From positions 1 to 31,983 of the forward strand of contig RGYL01000001.1 of assembly GCA_010032085.1 (NCBI GenBank): 31,983 nt of DNA, in the 5' to 3' direction. Made by a program: the position numbers and the translations under genes. The notes beneath the pieces were generated by a model, which saw nothing but the letters and a program-made list of their open reading frames with translations, was not told the origin of the DNA and did not search any database. Each line of letters starts with the position of its first letter. Position 1 is the stretch's first letter. This document shows positions 30,681-31,983 of the stretch, one piece after another. This DNA comes from Actinomycetota bacterium. GTDB lineage: Bacteria; Actinomycetota; Actinomycetes; Nanopelagicales; Nanopelagicaceae.

Positions 30681-31445
30681 ATGGTCGCAAGGCGAAAGCG
30701 CAAGAATGTCTCTGACGTTGTACAAGGTGACAAGGTCGCTTATGGATTGCTTAAATCTTTTCTTCTTCCCATCCTCACCCTGTTATTTAGACCCAAAGTA
30801 AAAGGGCTAAGAAATGTCCCGGCAAATGGCCCAGTGATTATTGCCTCAAACCATCTCTCGTTTAGCGATTCAATTTTTATGCCCTTGGTTGTGCCACGAA
30901 AGGTAACTTTCTTGGCAAAGAGTGAGTACTTCACTTCTCCGGGACCAAAGGGACTTCTTAAAAAATTAGCATTTATCGCCTTAGGTCAGGTGCCAGTTGA
31001 TCGCGCAGGTGGATCGCGCAGTGAAGCTGCTCTCTTGACCGGGTTATCGGTTCTCTCAAAAGGGGAGTGCCTAGGTATTTATCCAGAGGGAACGAGATCC
31101 CCAGATGGCAGGCTTTACAGAGGTCGCACTGGCGTGGCTCGACTCGCTTTTGAATCTGGCGCTCCAGTCGTACCAGTTGCAATGTTTAACACCGATGAGA
31201 TTCAACCAACAGGGAAAGTTATTCCAAAAATAATGCGGGTGAAAATGATTTTTGGTGAACCGATGTACTTCCAGGGTCCAGAAAAGTCAGCTAGCCCAGA
31301 AGAATTACGTAAGGCTACAGATCAGATTATGAAGAAATTACAGGATATGTCCGGACAAGAGTATGTAGATATTTATGCCTCACAGGCGAAAGAGGCTATC
31401 GCTGAGGAGAAGCGGAGAAATTCAGATAAGGACGAAGAGGAGTAG
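30681..31445 (+). CDS. plsC: 1-acyl-sn-glycerol-3-phosphate acyltransferase family protein
   Basis: Membrane-associated acyltransferase of 254 residues that probably makes phosphatidic acid from lysophosphatidate, or acylates a related lipid. The catalytic HX4D motif is H58-LSFS-D63 in IIASNHLSFSDSIFMPL, and the glycerophosphate-binding motif EGTR is at 136-139 in LGIYPEGTRSPDGRLYRGRTG; PVVPVAMFNT follows. A basic N-terminus (MVARRKRKN) and a hydrophobic stretch (FLLPILTLLF) suit peripheral membrane binding. The C-terminus is charged (EEKRRNSDKDEEE). It corresponds in position to Rv2182c. It converges end-to-end on the nuclease-like gene. Confidence 0.93.
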   Translation: MVARRKRKNVSDVVQGDKVAYGLLKSFLLPILTLLFRPKVKGLRNVPANGPVIIASNHLSFSDSIFMPLVVPRKVTFLAKSEYFTSPGPKGLLKKLAFIALGQVPVDRAGGSRSEAALLTGLSVLSKGECLGIYPEGTRSPDGRLYRGRTGVARLAFESGAPVVPVAMFNTDEIQPTGKVIPKIMRVKMIFGEPMYFQGPEKSASPEELRKATDQIMKKLQDMSGQEYVDIYASQAKEAIAEEKRRNSDKDEEE

Positions 31446-31895
31446 TTACTCGGCTCCAAAAACTTCGCGGCGATCTGAGATAAATTTACAAGTCTCACAG
31501 GAACTATCTTTAGTTGGAGTTGGCCCAGAAATCATGGTTATAAATTCTCCCAACCGGGATTGAAGTGCATCTGGATCTCTCTTAATGGGAAACCATGAGC
31601 TATTTAGTTCAAGATTAAAACCGGAATCGGGATTTCCTACAGGTTTCTTGGGTGACCAAACCAGAAGTCCCATAACTGAAATTTTCATAGGATTTCCAGA
31701 TGCCGGGTTCTCTAACGCAAATGCATATGCCTCGAGTTGGGGAGCATAAAACTCGCTCTTATCATTATCTTTTCCTTGGAATTTACAATCAATAATCCCG
31801 TATGTGCCATCGGTGAATTCCATTAATAAGTCATACTTTCCGCGAATCGCGTAGGGAGATGGATTTCCATTAAATGGAATCGGGATTGATTTCAC
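31446..31895 (-). CDS. PD-(D/E)XK nuclease-like protein, possibly 5'-truncated
   Basis: A 149-residue protein resembling the PD-(D/E)XK/RecB-type nuclease fold: RGKYDLLMEFTDGTYGIIDCKFQ (about 18-40) supplies the Asp and the xxK motif (D-C-K), followed by a helix with the Q of QLEAYAFAL. The C-terminus has a cysteine pair, CETCKF, as in Cas4/AddB-like Fe-S members, but no further cysteines to complete a cluster. The start is GTG 31895 with GGAG five bases upstream. The frame stays open without another usual start codon to a TAA at 31980-31982 and reads plausibly (HPALPKGKVVGRGAWV), so an upstream frameshift or loss of the N-terminal helix is possible. Function uncertain. Confidence 0.65.
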   Translation of the reverse strand: MKSIPIPFNGNPSPYAIRGKYDLLMEFTDGTYGIIDCKFQGKDNDKSEFYAPQLEAYAFALENPASGNPMKISVMGLLVWSPKKPVGNPDSGFNLELNSSWFPIKRDPDALQSRLGEFITMISGPTPTKDSSCETCKFISDRREVFGAE

Positions 31896-31983
31896 CCAAG
31901 CTCCGCGTCCTACAACTTTTCCTTTAGGCAGCGCTGGATGAAGCGCACCCGACTCTGCATTTGAGAAGTGGTTTTCATTTTAT

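Noticed and set aside
1..31983. CRISPR arrays, tRNA genes, insertion sequences, phage genes or toxin-antitoxin systems
   Set aside because: No regularly spaced repeats, tRNA cloverleaf, transposase or phage proteins were seen; gene order is conserved core genome.

Overview
The window looks like core chromosome of a streamlined actinobacterium of moderate GC (roughly mid-40s percent by eye). Supporting signs are the actinobacterial families DUF4193, DUF3093, DUF3159 and DUF3000, a PimB'-type mannosyltransferase, and many -10 boxes of the form TANNNT placed 6-7 bases before a start codon, the mark of leaderless mRNAs. From memory, gene content and order match two Mycobacterium tuberculosis blocks: Rv2699c-Rv2680 (DUF4193, DUF3093, dut, DUF3159, ceoC/ceoB, TrmA-like, dxs, RNase D, DUF3000) and Rv2190c-Rv2182c (NlpC/P60, pimB', fadD15, SRPBCC, plsC). 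A freshwater acI-type lineage (Nanopelagicales) is my best guess; that is inference. Genes are packed with 1-20 base overlaps. I see no tRNA, rRNA, CRISPR array, insertion sequence or phage gene.

Layout. 1-2019: translation operon rpsP-khpA-rimM-trmD. 2020-2169: a gene-free, hairpin-rich spacer, where many actinobacteria have rplS after trmD. 2170-4529: DUF4193, divergent DUF3093, then the overlapping run thioesterase-dut-DUF3159. 4522-5843: two TrkA-type RCK proteins on the minus strand. 5908-11742: TrmA/RumA-like methyltransferase, aconitase and DXP synthase. 11681-15004: beta-oxidation pair fadA-fadB. 15014-18671: ferric iron ABC transporter fbpA-fbpB-fbpC behind a perfect palindromic operator. 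18730-20571: DUF3000-RNase D. 20634-22232: EamA transporter, a RibD-like reductase and a tiny four-cysteine protein. 22265-27593: cell envelope block with NlpC/P60 hydrolase, PimB'-like transferase, a damaged-looking two-component pair, FadD15-like ligase and an SRPBCC protein. 27594-31895: ROK glucokinase, Gfo/Idh/MocA oxidoreductase, membrane-tailed alpha/beta hydrolase, PlsC-like acyltransferase and a PD-(D/E)XK-like protein near the window edge.

How it fits together. The left end builds and matures the ribosome and tRNA. The centre joins the TCA cycle (AcnA, an Fe-S enzyme), isoprenoid precursor synthesis (Dxs), fatty-acid oxidation and iron uptake. The right end activates fatty acids and builds membrane glycolipid and phospholipid, with peptidoglycan remodelling. 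The main findings are: a kinase/regulator pair that looks fused by a deletion removing the ATPase domain and the receiver acidic pocket; a 28-base palindrome over the fbpA promoter; the rimM start codon inside a hairpin loop; and a uniform leaderless-promoter grammar that fixes many start codons, including TTG and GTG starts. I do not see a clearly new multi-gene system.
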